Shown here: piece by piece, positions 8,384 through 16,020 of the stretch
Layout of the letters: every line of letters starts with the position of its first letter
How positions within the stretch are numbered: the first letter of the stretch is position 1
Origin: Pontiellaceae bacterium B12219
GTDB taxonomy: Bacteria; Verrucomicrobiota; Kiritimatiellia; Kiritimatiellales; Pontiellaceae
Length of the DNA stretch: 64,000 bases
NCBI GenBank assembly: GCA_029432795.1
Contig: JARNMJ010000018.1
Coordinates: forward strand, 1 to 64,000
Direction: 5' to 3'
Translations under genes and position numbers: made by a program
The notes under the pieces: model-generated
Told to the model about the DNA's origin: nothing
What the model saw: the letters and a program-made list of their open reading frames with translations, nothing else
Databases searched by the model: none

Positions 8384-8413
8384 TTTATAGTTAGTCATTT
8401 AGCTAATTGTCAA
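8384..8413 (-). promoter_or_regulatory. Main ars operon promoter with operator; leaderless start
   Basis: Minus strand: TTGACA (8413-8408), 18-bp spacer, TATAAA (8389-8384), 7 nt, then ATG 8376. The spacer carries TTAGT-N6-GCTAA (8391-8406), matching the operator at arsR1 with few changes. Layout and spacing are the same as for arsR1, so both ArsR copies should bind both sites. Confidence 0.75.
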
Positions 8414-8623
8414 ATTAAAATTGTGTTAGCGATGCTTTGATAGCCCCGTGGCTACGGCGATCGGACCTGTTCGTGCGGCGGACGCCAAGGCTGTCGTCCC
8501 TCCAACTTTAAACAGGACGATGGATAACAGAACGGCTTTAACAATAAGTCGTTCGGTCAAAAAAATCCGCTTACAACGTGCGGCACGATGTGGATGAGAT
8601 TGGCGATCTGTAAAACTGCGGCA

Positions 8624-8926
8624 CTAATCTTCTGCAGCGGTTTCGTGGATACAGCATTCGTCTTTGAGGAAATCGATCAGTTCATCCAGCTTGCTGTACT
8701 GCGGCGCACAATACAGCGTTCGGCCCTTCCGGCACTGTATGACCAGGCCGACGGCCACCAAACGGCTGATATGGTGTGATAACGTCGAACCCGGGATATT
8801 CAGTTCCGCCTGGATGTCACCGACCGGAACACCCTGCCGCCCGCCTTTGACCAGATACCTGAAAATCGACAGGCGTGTTGCATGCCCCAATTCCGCCATC
8901 TGCTTGGCCGCGTCCTTAATCTGCAT
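8624..8926 (-). CDS. ArsR-family regulator divergent from arsP (copy 3, distant type)
   Basis: A 100-residue winged-helix protein (N-terminus MQIKDAAKQMAELGHATRL) with a GSTLSHHISRL recognition helix. It lacks the ELCxC site; its only vicinal cysteines are near the C-terminus (DECCIHE), so it belongs to a different ArsR subtype that senses metalloid through C-terminal cysteines. A good AGGGG site precedes ATG 8926. It is divergent from the arsP gene, and the shared 164-bp region holds two palindromes suited as its operators. It probably controls the arsP unit. Confidence 0.85.
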   Translation of the reverse strand: MQIKDAAKQMAELGHATRLSIFRYLVKGGRQGVPVGDIQAELNIPGSTLSHHISRLVAVGLVIQCRKGRTLYCAPQYSKLDELIDFLKDECCIHETAAED

Positions 8927-8950
8927 GATTGCCCCTCTCTCTTTAATTCC

Positions 8951-9021
8951 ATGTTTCTAGAAATATAGTTTGACGACGCATTTCAACATGGATATTTATA
9001 TTTCCACAAAAGTAGAAATAT
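8951..9021. promoter_or_regulatory. Two operator-like palindromes in the arsR3/arsP divergent region
   Basis: Palindrome 1 at 8951-8966 is centred on TTTCTAGAAA. Palindrome 2 at 8998-9021 has arms ATATTTC and GAAATAT around a 10-bp spacer. Both share the GAAATAT half-site. The region is AT-rich compared with its surroundings. Position and symmetry suggest binding sites for the divergent ArsR-family regulator, controlling both directions. Confidence 0.6.
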
Positions 9022-9090
9022 CAGTTTGGAAAGTCAACTGCATTGCAGGTTCGCCGCGAATGAATCACCCGGAAAAATAACGTATCAACC

Positions 9091-10143
9091 ATGAATATCA
9101 CTGAGGAAACAGCAGCCGGCCGCGACGGGGCCGACGGAGTGAGCGAATGGCTTTATGAAATCATAAGCCGGGCGTTCTCCGGACTCGATACATGGCTGTC
9201 CCCCGAACTAACGGCCGGTATTTCAAAAGCGCTGTCGACGTTTATTTTTATCTTCGTCGAGTTGACGCTGCTGTTTGTGCTGATCAGCTTTTTTATCGGC
9301 CTTCTGCAAAGTTATGTTCCTCCCGAAAAAATTCAGCGCATGCTTGATAAAAAACGCGGCTATCTGATGGCGGCGCTGCTCGGAGCCATCACACCGTTCT
9401 GTTCCTGCTCGACCATACCGTTTCTGAAAGGGCTGATCCGCGCCGGAGCCGGCTTTGGCGGCATCATTGTTTTTCTACTGGCCAGCCCACTTCTGAACCC
9501 CATCATCATCGGCCTGTTCTTCATCAGCTTCGGCCCGAAAGTGGCCGCGTATTATTTTGCCGTCGCGATGGGATTTTCCATTATTGCAGGTCTGATCCTG
9601 GAAAAACTGGGCTTCAAAAAATATATCCTCCCGCTCAGCACCGTGCCGGATGCCCCGTGCTGCACCGAATCCACCGAAGAAAACAGCTCCTGCTGCGAAC
9701 CACCGGCGGCGAATGCACCATCGGCAACATGGAGCGCAAACTGCCGAAAGGCGTGGACGCAGGCGGTCTCCGACTTTAAAGGCGCCTTTTGGTTCATGCT
9801 GGGCGGAGTGATCATCGGCAGCATGATCTATGGCTTCGTTCCCGATTCCTTTATCAGCCAACACGCCGGAGGCAGCAGTCCGCTGGCCGTACCCGTGGCG
9901 GCGATTGTCGGCGTTCCGCTCTATATCCGCGCCGAAGCCGTCATTCCCATCAGTCTCGGACTCGTGGAAAAAGGGATGAGCCTCGGAACCGTCATCGCCT
10001 TTATCATCGGAAGCGCCGGAGCCAGCCTGACCGAAGTTGTGCTGCTGAAATCACTTTTCAGGAACCAAATCATCGCGGCCTTCCTGATTGTCGTCTTCAC
10101 CATGGCCATTCTTGCCGGCTATCTGCTGCCGGTCTTTCTCTAA
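9091..10143 (+). CDS. arsP: ArsP-type permease (methylarsenite/organoarsenical or metal efflux)
   Basis: A 350-residue membrane protein of the DUF318/ArsP permease family with about eight helices. The reactive motif ITPFCSCSTIPF is near residues 99-110, matching the thiol motif needed for trivalent methylarsenical export. A cytoplasmic loop is unusually Cys-rich (PCC and SSCC near residues 189 and 201), suggesting metalloid capture. It starts the plus-strand unit divergent from an ArsR-family gene and is followed after 15 bp by a MerT-like protein. Substrate (trivalent organoarsenical or another soft metal) is inferred from context. Confidence 0.82.
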   Translation: MNITEETAAGRDGADGVSEWLYEIISRAFSGLDTWLSPELTAGISKALSTFIFIFVELTLLFVLISFFIGLLQSYVPPEKIQRMLDKKRGYLMAALLGAITPFCSCSTIPFLKGLIRAGAGFGGIIVFLLASPLLNPIIIGLFFISFGPKVAAYYFAVAMGFSIIAGLILEKLGFKKYILPLSTVPDAPCCTESTEENSSCCEPPAANAPSATWSANCRKAWTQAVSDFKGAFWFMLGGVIIGSMIYGFVPDSFISQHAGGSSPLAVPVAAIVGVPLYIRAEAVIPISLGLVEKGMSLGTVIAFIIGSAGASLTEVVLLKSLFRNQIIAAFLIVVFTMAILAGYLLPVFL

Positions 10144-10158
10144 CCAAAGGAAATATCT

Positions 10159-10590
10159 ATGAAAAACAAAACCTCCTCTTACAGCATCTGGGTCACCATC
10201 GGCAGCGTACTGCTCGCGCTATTGGGGTTTGTCTCCAGTTGTGCATTTCCCGCCATCGCTGCGCTGCTCGCCGTACTGGGCGTCGGCAGCGGATTTGTTT
10301 CCTTCATCAAACCGCTGCAGCCCTGGCTGATTTCACTGGCGGCGCTCTCCCTGGCCTTCGAGTTTTATAAAGCCTACCGCCCCTTACCGAAAAATTCCAA
10401 ATGCTGCGGCTCGCGAACCAGAACCCGCATTGTGCTCTGGTCCATGCTGGTGGTTTTCGGTGGATTAATGATGGTTGGCAAAATGAAATCCATGCCGGCC
10501 GAAACCGCGGGCACGCCCTCCTGCGCCGCACCAACCCAGCTTCCAACGTGTCCGGCTTTTTTTCAGCCGGGACCCGACGGGAAAGAATAA
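10159..10590 (+). CDS. MerT-like small membrane protein
   Basis: 143 residues with three or four hydrophobic segments. The first segment ends in SSCAFPAIAALLAVLGVG, and PWLISLAALSLAFEFYKAYRP follows in two parts, a pattern resembling MerT-type mercuric transport proteins (Cys pair region, then a PWF-type loop). Further cysteines lie in SKCCGSR and in the C-terminal tail (PSCA, PTCP). AAGGAAATAT precedes the start. It is probably co-transcribed with arsP. Role uncertain: it may feed thiophilic metal or metalloid to the permease. Confidence 0.6.
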   Translation: MKNKTSSYSIWVTIGSVLLALLGFVSSCAFPAIAALLAVLGVGSGFVSFIKPLQPWLISLAALSLAFEFYKAYRPLPKNSKCCGSRTRTRIVLWSMLVVFGGLMMVGKMKSMPAETAGTPSCAAPTQLPTCPAFFQPGPDGKE

Positions 10591-10611
10591 AACAACCCGG
10601 CCTCCCCCTTC

Positions 10612-10640
10612 TTGACACCCCTCCGGTCTTTCACTACATC
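10612..10640 (+). promoter_or_regulatory. Promoter before the NifX-like gene; candidate leaderless start
   Basis: TTGACA (10612-10617), 17-bp spacer and TACATC (10635-10640, weak -10), then 7 nt to ATG 10648. No ribosome-binding site precedes the ATG. Spacing matches the arsR promoters. Confidence 0.5.
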
Positions 10641-10647
10641 TTGCGCC

Positions 10648-11028
10648 ATGGAACTGAAAAAAACAAAACCGATACGGGCGGCCGTTGCCACCAAAGACGG
10701 CATTTCCATCAACCTGCATTTTGGCCACGCTAAGACCTTTTGGATCTATGAGCTGCGCGGCGATCAATTTGCCTTGCTGGAAAAACGGGACGTCGATCAT
10801 TACTGCCAAGGCGGATCAGGCGATTCCTCCGCCATGCAGAAAATTCTGAAATCGCTGACGGATTGCCGCTGGGTATTTGTGGCCAGAATCGGGGATGGGC
10901 CGATCGCAAAACTCAACGCCATTGGCGTCGAACCCGTGGTTGACTTTGCGCATTTGGGTATCGATGAAGCACTTCAATCGCTTGCCCGCCGACTGGACGA
11001 ACCCGCCGGAGGCACGGCACCGGAATAA
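10648..11028 (+). CDS. NifX/NafY-type dinitrogenase-cofactor-domain protein
   Basis: 126 residues. The domain (about 10-110) carries the HFGHA motif near residue 27 that marks the nitrogenase iron-molybdenum-cofactor-binding family (NifX, NafY, NifB C-terminus). Start chosen at ATG 10648 because it aligns with the family and with the promoter. No nif gene is nearby, so nitrogen fixation is unlikely. Stand-alone members often occur with metal or redox genes in anaerobes, with unknown function. Here it is the last gene of the arsP unit, convergent with a CcdA-like gene. Confidence 0.8.
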   Translation: MELKKTKPIRAAVATKDGISINLHFGHAKTFWIYELRGDQFALLEKRDVDHYCQGGSGDSSAMQKILKSLTDCRWVFVARIGDGPIAKLNAIGVEPVVDFAHLGIDEALQSLARRLDEPAGGTAPE

Positions 11029-11084
11029 CGTTCCAAAGAGGAACGCAGTTTCCAGGAACCGCAGGCCTCTGTAATCTCCGGCCT

Positions 11085-11098
11085 CCGTCTTCCGACGG
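11085..11098. terminator. Weak hairpin between convergent genes
   Basis: CCGTC (11085-11089) and GACGG (11094-11098) flank a TTCC loop just before the convergent CcdA-like gene ends. Another short hairpin, GTTCC-N5-GGAAC, lies at 11030-11044. Neither has a T-run, so termination is tentative. Confidence 0.3.
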
Positions 11099-11101
11099 TT
11101 G

Positions 11102-11800
11102 CTACGGCGCGGTATAAATCAGATAGAGCCCGCCGAGCAGGACCAGCACGCCGCAGACTTTTTTAAGGATGACAGCGCCCTTGGAACTTTCATTCCAGTT
11201 CATATATTTCTGCACCAATCCGGTGGAGGTTCCGGCGGCGACAATGACGCCGCAGTGGCCGATCCCGTACATCAGCAGCAGACTGCCGGCATAGAGCGGC
11301 TGCTCCGCACCGAGTTTGAAGGTCACGCCGAGCATGGGTGCCATATAGGCAAACGTGCAGGGACCCAAAGCAATGCCGAAGACGAGCCCGAGAATGAACG
11401 AGGCCATCAGCCCTTTACGCTTCATGCCCACCTGCCCCGGCCCGCTGCCCGGCAGGGAAATCACGCCGAGCAGATGCAGCCCGACCACAAAAAAGATCAC
11501 CGCCACAAACCAGTTTCCGTAGCGCCCGACGTCGCCCATCATACGGCCCAGAGCCGCCGTGATGATACCGATCAGCGCAATGGTCAGCAGAATGCCGGTG
11601 GCAAAAAGCAACGCAATCAGGAAAGCCCGGCGCGGCGTAGTGCGGCCCTGCTCATCGATGAACCCGACAATCAACGGAATGCTGGCCAGGTGGCACGGGC
11701 TGAGAATGATACTCAACACGCCCCAGACCAGAGCGGCACTGAGAGCAATCAGCGGCGTGCTTTCAATCGCGTGTGTTAATGATGTAAACAGTTGTTCCAT
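11102..11800 (-). CDS. CcdA-like membrane thiol carrier, unit 3
   Basis: A 232-residue, six-helix CcdA/DsbD-type protein. Reactive Cys motifs are SPCHLASIP near residue 34 and GPCTFAYMAP near 146, each Cys-containing and Pro-flanked as in CcdA. A GAGGT site lies just upstream of ATG 11800, directly beside the 7-bp tandem repeat. It is the last gene of the arsR4 operon, following two thioredoxin-fold proteins. It probably passes electrons from the cytoplasm to the exported thioredoxin. It is only distantly similar to the CcdA-like protein at 4657-5358. Confidence 0.82.
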   Translation of the reverse strand: MEQLFTSLTHAIESTPLIALSAALVWGVLSIILSPCHLASIPLIVGFIDEQGRTTPRRAFLIALLFATGILLTIALIGIITAALGRMMGDVGRYGNWFVAVIFFVVGLHLLGVISLPGSGPGQVGMKRKGLMASFILGLVFGIALGPCTFAYMAPMLGVTFKLGAEQPLYAGSLLLMYGIGHCGVIVAAGTSTGLVQKYMNWNESSKGAVILKKVCGVLVLLGGLYLIYTAP

Positions 11801-11810
11801 TTTTTACCTC

Positions 11811-11866
11811 GCGTAATGCGTAATGCGTAATGCGTAATGCGTAATGCGTAATGCGTAATGCGTAAT
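11811..11866. repeat. Tandem repeat, eight copies of a 7-bp unit
   Basis: Eight perfect head-to-tail copies of GCGTAAT lie between the thioredoxin gene and the CcdA-like gene, ending next to the latter's ribosome-binding site. A partial inverted partner (TTACGCATTAC, 11924-11934) lies at the end of the thioredoxin gene and could pair with any copy. Copy number is likely to vary by slippage. Confidence 0.95.
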
Positions 11867-11930
11867 GCGGTAATCGTGTTCTCGAACTCGTCCTCTTGAA
11901 CGAGGAAAATTACGAATTACCCGTTACGCA

Positions 11931-12395
11931 TTACTTGAATTCGTAGCCCAGCTCTTTCCACTTCGCGAGCATGTCTTCCCGGGCATAAAAGCCTTCATGC
12001 CGGAAAAGTTCCTTCCCTTCGGCATCATAAAAGATCTGCGTCGGGATCATGCGGATGCCGTACGTTTGCCCCACCCCTTCATTTTCCCAGACATCGATAA
12101 ATTCAACATCGAACTGCCCGGTAAACGTCTCCGTCATTTCATCAAGAATCGGTGCCATCATTTTGCACGGAATGCATTTTCCGGCACCCAGATCCAACAG
12201 CTTCGGCAGCGGTTTTTCAGCCACCGTTTCGGCCACCACGCCTTCCGGCATCATTTTATCTGCCGGGAACGGCAGCGTACACATACCGCTTTCGCAGACG
12301 ACCATTTCCGGATCCGCATTCTTTTTATTTTTAATCCCCACCACCGCAACCACTGCGACAGCCAGTAAACCTACGATCATTAAATTTTTTTTCAT
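11931..12395 (-). CDS. Membrane-anchored thioredoxin-like protein
   Basis: 154 residues from ATG 12395 (GGGGTC upstream). An N-terminal hydrophobic anchor (about 5-21) is followed by a Cys-containing stretch (VVCESGMCTLPF) and a thioredoxin domain with active site GKCIPCKMMAP near residue 72 and cis-Pro in MIPTQIFYD. It probably acts outside the inner membrane, reduced by the neighbouring CcdA-like protein. The extra CxxxxC before the domain could bind metalloid. It sits in unit 3 behind the RND pump and a second thioredoxin-fold protein. Confidence 0.85.
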   Translation of the reverse strand: MKKNLMIVGLLAVAVVAVVGIKNKKNADPEMVVCESGMCTLPFPADKMMPEGVVAETVAEKPLPKLLDLGAGKCIPCKMMAPILDEMTETFTGQFDVEFIDVWENEGVGQTYGIRMIPTQIFYDAEGKELFRHEGFYAREDMLAKWKELGYEFK

Positions 12396-12544
12396 TTTTG
12401 ACCCCAAACATTATCTGTACAAAGCGCGCAACGGCCGGATAACCGCTGCAACCTCATCGCTGCTTTCAACCCCAAACAGCCGTACCCGGGCAGACGGCAA
12501 CCGGCTTTCGCCCGCTGACTGCTTCCTGCAATTCCGGACGCCCC

Positions 12545-12775
12545 CTATTGCAGCATTTTCTTTATGTCATCCACCGATGGCACCTTGCCCACCACCTTGA
12601 CCTCGCCGTCCACCGCCAGCGCGGGGGTCAGCATCACACCGAATTTCATAATCTCGTTGAGATCGGTCACCTTTTCGATTTCCACCTCGATGCCGAGCTC
12701 CTTCACCGCTGCTTCAGCAGCCTCAGCCGTCTTCTTGCACTTCGGGCATCCCGTGCCCAATACCTGTATTTTCAT
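12545..12775 (-). CDS. Small thioredoxin-fold protein (redox-active disulfide protein 2 type)
   Basis: 76 residues with active site GTGCPKCKK near residue 10 and the compact glutaredoxin-like fold typical of the MTH895/TM0996 family, which uses a CxxC. Cytoplasmic, with no signal. It follows the 42-aa protein gene by 28 bp and precedes the anchored thioredoxin. Family members often sit next to DUF318-type permeases and CcdA proteins, as here, which suggests electron delivery or metalloid-thiol chemistry. Confidence 0.85.
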   Translation of the reverse strand: MKIQVLGTGCPKCKKTAEAAEAAVKELGIEVEIEKVTDLNEIMKFGVMLTPALAVDGEVKVVGKVPSVDDIKKMLQ

Positions 12776-12803
12776 TTTAGTTCTCCATTGTTCCGGTTAA
12801 GTG

Positions 12804-12932
12804 TTACGACGCAAGTTCGTTCATTAGTTTATTGCCTGAAGCCTTGATATCCCGTGCCCGCTGAATCACGTCCTGAATCTGTTCTTCAGCGATCTCCCAT
12901 TCCTTAGCCTGTTTATCAAATATGGTGTTCAT
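12804..12932 (-). CDS. 42-residue protein overlapping the end of the RND gene
   Basis: ATG 12932 with AGGAGAAAC just upstream. The frame overlaps the RND gene's last 17 bases in another frame, consistent with translational coupling. The product begins MNTIFDKQAKEWEIAEEQI and is predicted to be one charged amphipathic helix with no Cys and no membrane segment. Position between the pump and thioredoxin genes suggests a small pump accessory or regulator. No family recognised. Confidence 0.6.
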   Translation of the reverse strand: MNTIFDKQAKEWEIAEEQIQDVIQRARDIKASGNKLMNELAS

Positions 12933-15900
12933 TGTTTCTCCTGCATTTAGAAAAGAATACATAGAGGATGGGCATCAGAAACAGGGCCACGGCGATTTCC
13001 ATCAGAAGTCCGCCGATCCCGGCCACCGCCATCGGTTTAAGCAGGTCGCCGCCTTCTCCGAGGTTGAGTGCCAGCGGAATGAGTCCGGCAATCGTGCTGA
13101 GCGTGGTCATCAGTCGCGGACGCAGCCGGATCTGAGCTGCAGTTAAAACGGCATCGACCGGGCTGTGCTGTTGAGTTGTCCGCAGCTCCTCAGCAAACCC
13201 GAGCAGCAGTACTCCGTCATTGACCGCCGCCGCAATAATCACAAACACCCCGATGGCCACGGTGGCACCAATCGGAACCCCCGCAATCGCCAGCGCATAT
13301 ACAATCCCGACCAGACAGAACGGAACCGAGAGCAGGATAATCAGGGGCAAGCGGAAGCTTTCAAACTGGATGGCCAAGGCTACGAATGCGAGGAAGAGAG
13401 CGAATCCGAAAATCATGCCCATCGTCTTCCGGTTTTCCTCCATCATTTGTGCCTGCCCCCCCGGAACAACACTCACTCCAGACGGACGTGTGAGCCTGGA
13501 AACCACGTCCACCGCTCGGCGGGCAGCTTCCCCAGAACTGATGGCCGAAGCATCCGACCGGACAATCACCTGCTTGATCTGATTTTCACGGGTGATTTCA
13601 ACCGGCCCGACCGCCCGCCGCACTTCGGCGATATCACGAACAAAGACTGGACGGCCTCCTCGGGAATCCAATATCAGATTCTCAAGATCTTCCTTACTCG
13701 CCAACTTAAGCTCCGGCACCATGACGCGAATATCATAGTATTCGGATCCATCGCGATAGTCTGTCGAAACCGTTCCTCCGATCAGACCTCTCAACGTGGC
13801 GGCTACTTTACCAACGGGAATACCCATGGCTGCGGCACGAGCCCGGTCGATATAAATCCGATACTCCGGCTTGGTCATATCCATCGAAATATTAACGCCG
13901 GAAAATCCATCCGCCTCATTAAGTGCGGCTGCCGCCTGCTTCGCGAAAGAATAGATGTGATCGGTATCGTCGCCCTGAATTTTTAATTCCACGTCCTGAA
14001 GACCGATTTGGCGAATCCCCTTGGTCTTCATCTGCATTACAGGAAGTTTCGCGCCGGGGGTCATCGCCTTTTTCACGAGGGGTTGTATTTTTCCGATAAA
14101 CTCTTCGGTACTGATATCCCGATCAGGCTTCGGCACCAGCTGAATATTCACTTCACCTTCCTGAGCAATTTCATAGGTGACCAATCCCCAGACTCGTCCA
14201 CCCGCCATCGTAAAGAGGCTTTGAACCTCCGGCAGACCCGTTAGCTGCTTCTCCACATTCGCAAGAATCCGGTCGGTTTCCGCAACCGAAGTACCGGCAG
14301 GCATTTTCAGTTTCACCTTCACGCGCCCATCGTCAACCTTGGGCAGGAATTCAGAACCGACGGAGGAGAGCATCAGAAACGCAGCGACTCCCGAAGCCAG
14401 AAAAAGCAGCAATGCCAGCCAGCGAAACCGCAGAACCTGAGCAAGGCCTTTTCCATACTCGGCGGTAATTCGCTCAACCCCTCGATCGAACCGCGACGCA
14501 AGCCATCCGCTCTTTTCTCCTCCGCCCGGTTTTTCCAACAGCAGGTCGGAAAGCAGCGGAGTCAGCGTTACGGCCACCAGCAACGAGATGATTACGACCC
14601 CCGCAATAACCAGCACCAGCTCCTTGAACAGCAACGATGCCAGCCCCGGAATAAACAGGAAGGGCAGAAAGATGGCCAGAAAAGTAACCGAGGAAGCGAT
14701 CAGGGCCGGGCCCACTTCAGCGACAGCCCGTACGATCACTTTTCCACTATGCTTTCGGCCTGCGAGGTCTTCCTCGTGTTTCAGCCGGGTAATGTTTTCC
14801 AGCACAATGATTGAACCGTCCAGAACGACCCCCAGCGCAACCACCAGTCCTCCGAGTGAAAACAGGTTGAGCGAAAAACCGGCCAGTTTCATCAAGAGGA
14901 AGTTCGAGAGAATCGTTACCGGCAAGACCACCACCATCACAACAACCTGACGCCAATGGCCCAAAAACAGATAGGTTACAAGAATCACCAGCAGCGCGGC
15001 GAGAATGGCGGAGTCGCGAACACTGAGAATCGCACCCATCACATAGTCACCCTGGTTTTCAACCACGCCGAATTCGATATCCTCCGGAATTTCGCTACGC
15101 AGAGCTTCGAGCCGATCCTTGACGGCCTGAGCCACCTGAACCGTATTGGCTTCGGCCTGCTTCAGGACGTTGACTTTCACGCAAGGCCGCCTATTGAACC
15201 GCGTGTTGACACGCAGCTCTTCGTGCGAATCCTCCACGGTGGCCACATCACGCACATAAACCAGATTACCGTGGTCTCCCTGAGCAACCGCCGTGTCCCG
15301 GATCTCATCCAGATTTTCAAATTCGCCCATCGTTCGGGCAATTATTTCCCGGTTTTCAACCGTAATACGACCCGCGAAGATTTGACGATTCTCATCGCGA
15401 AGCGTCGTTGCCACCTGATCAGGAGAGAGGCCGTATGCGGTCAGCCGGGCTGGATCAAGATGCACTCTGATTTCCCGTTCCAAGCCACCGACCACTTCCG
15501 CCCCTGCTGTACCGGGAACCCCGCTCAACCGGTCCACCAGCCAGTTGTCCACCCACTCGCGCAGCCAGACGAGGCTCCGCTGATCCGAGGCCACGGTCAC
15601 TTCCATTACGGGCAGCTGAGAAGGGTCGGCTTTGATAATGACCGGTGGATCCATATCGTCCGGCAGCTTGCGGTTCACGCGCCCCATGATCGCCAGCACA
15701 TCCTGATAGGCTGTATCTACATTGACTCCATAACGGAAGTTAACGAGCAAGGTGTACATGCCCTCAATGCAGGAGGCATCAAGGTAATCCAAATTATCCA
15801 CCGTAGCCATGGCACGCTCAATCGGCTCGGCAATATTGGTTTCAATTTCATCAGGAGTCGCTCCGCTCCAGTAAATATGGATCTTCACCATCGGATAGGT

Positions 15901-16020
15901 GATTTCCGGCAGATAATCCACATCCAGCCGGGTCAGGCTGAAGAAGCCCATCACCACCGCAGCGACAGACAATACCATGACCGCCACGCGTCGCTTTAAA
16001 CTGATATCCGTGATCTTCAC
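12916..16020 (-). CDS. RND-family efflux pump inner-membrane subunit
   Basis: 1034 residues, usual length for HAE1/AcrB-type RND transporters. N-terminus ISLKRRVAVMVLSVAAV begins TM1; YLPEITYP follows, and the large periplasmic loops alternate with two sets of six helices. The central helices hold GVVLDGSIIVLEN, with the proton-relay Asp. Start is GTG 16020, overlapping the adaptor stop in GTGA. It probably exports metalloid conjugates or other toxic compounds with the adaptor and TolC encoded just upstream; substrate is inferred only from the arsR4 operon. Confidence 0.92.
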   Translation of the reverse strand: MKITDISLKRRVAVMVLSVAAVVMGFFSLTRLDVDYLPEITYPMVKIHIYWSGATPDEIETNIAEPIERAMATVDNLDYLDASCIEGMYTLLVNFRYGVNVDTAYQDVLAIMGRVNRKLPDDMDPPVIIKADPSQLPVMEVTVASDQRSLVWLREWVDNWLVDRLSGVPGTAGAEVVGGLEREIRVHLDPARLTAYGLSPDQVATTLRDENRQIFAGRITVENREIIARTMGEFENLDEIRDTAVAQGDHGNLVYVRDVATVEDSHEELRVNTRFNRRPCVKVNVLKQAEANTVQVAQAVKDRLEALRSEIPEDIEFGVVENQGDYVMGAILSVRDSAILAALLVILVTYLFLGHWRQVVVMVVVLPVTILSNFLLMKLAGFSLNLFSLGGLVVALGVVLDGSIIVLENITRLKHEEDLAGRKHSGKVIVRAVAEVGPALIASSVTFLAIFLPFLFIPGLASLLFKELVLVIAGVVIISLLVAVTLTPLLSDLLLEKPGGGEKSGWLASRFDRGVERITAEYGKGLAQVLRFRWLALLLFLASGVAAFLMLSSVGSEFLPKVDDGRVKVKLKMPAGTSVAETDRILANVEKQLTGLPEVQSLFTMAGGRVWGLVTYEIAQEGEVNIQLVPKPDRDISTEEFIGKIQPLVKKAMTPGAKLPVMQMKTKGIRQIGLQDVELKIQGDDTDHIYSFAKQAAAALNEADGFSGVNISMDMTKPEYRIYIDRARAAAMGIPVGKVAATLRGLIGGTVSTDYRDGSEYYDIRVMVPELKLASKEDLENLILDSRGGRPVFVRDIAEVRRAVGPVEITRENQIKQVIVRSDASAISSGEAARRAVDVVSRLTRPSGVSVVPGGQAQMMEENRKTMGMIFGFALFLAFVALAIQFESFRLPLIILLSVPFCLVGIVYALAIAGVPIGATVAIGVFVIIAAAVNDGVLLLGFAEELRTTQQHSPVDAVLTAAQIRLRPRLMTTLSTIAGLIPLALNLGEGGDLLKPMAVAGIGGLLMEIAVALFLMPILYVFFSKCRRNNEHHI

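Noticed and set aside
10648-11028. Nitrogen-fixation gene
   Set aside because: Only a NifX-like domain is present; no nifHDK, nifE, nifN or nifB in the window.
11811-11866. CRISPR array
   Set aside because: Units are 7 bp without spacers; it is a simple tandem repeat. No other CRISPR-like array was seen.
14956-15999. Plus-strand frame of 347 codons antisense to the RND gene
   Set aside because: Shadow of the RND coding sequence; no ribosome-binding site or domain.
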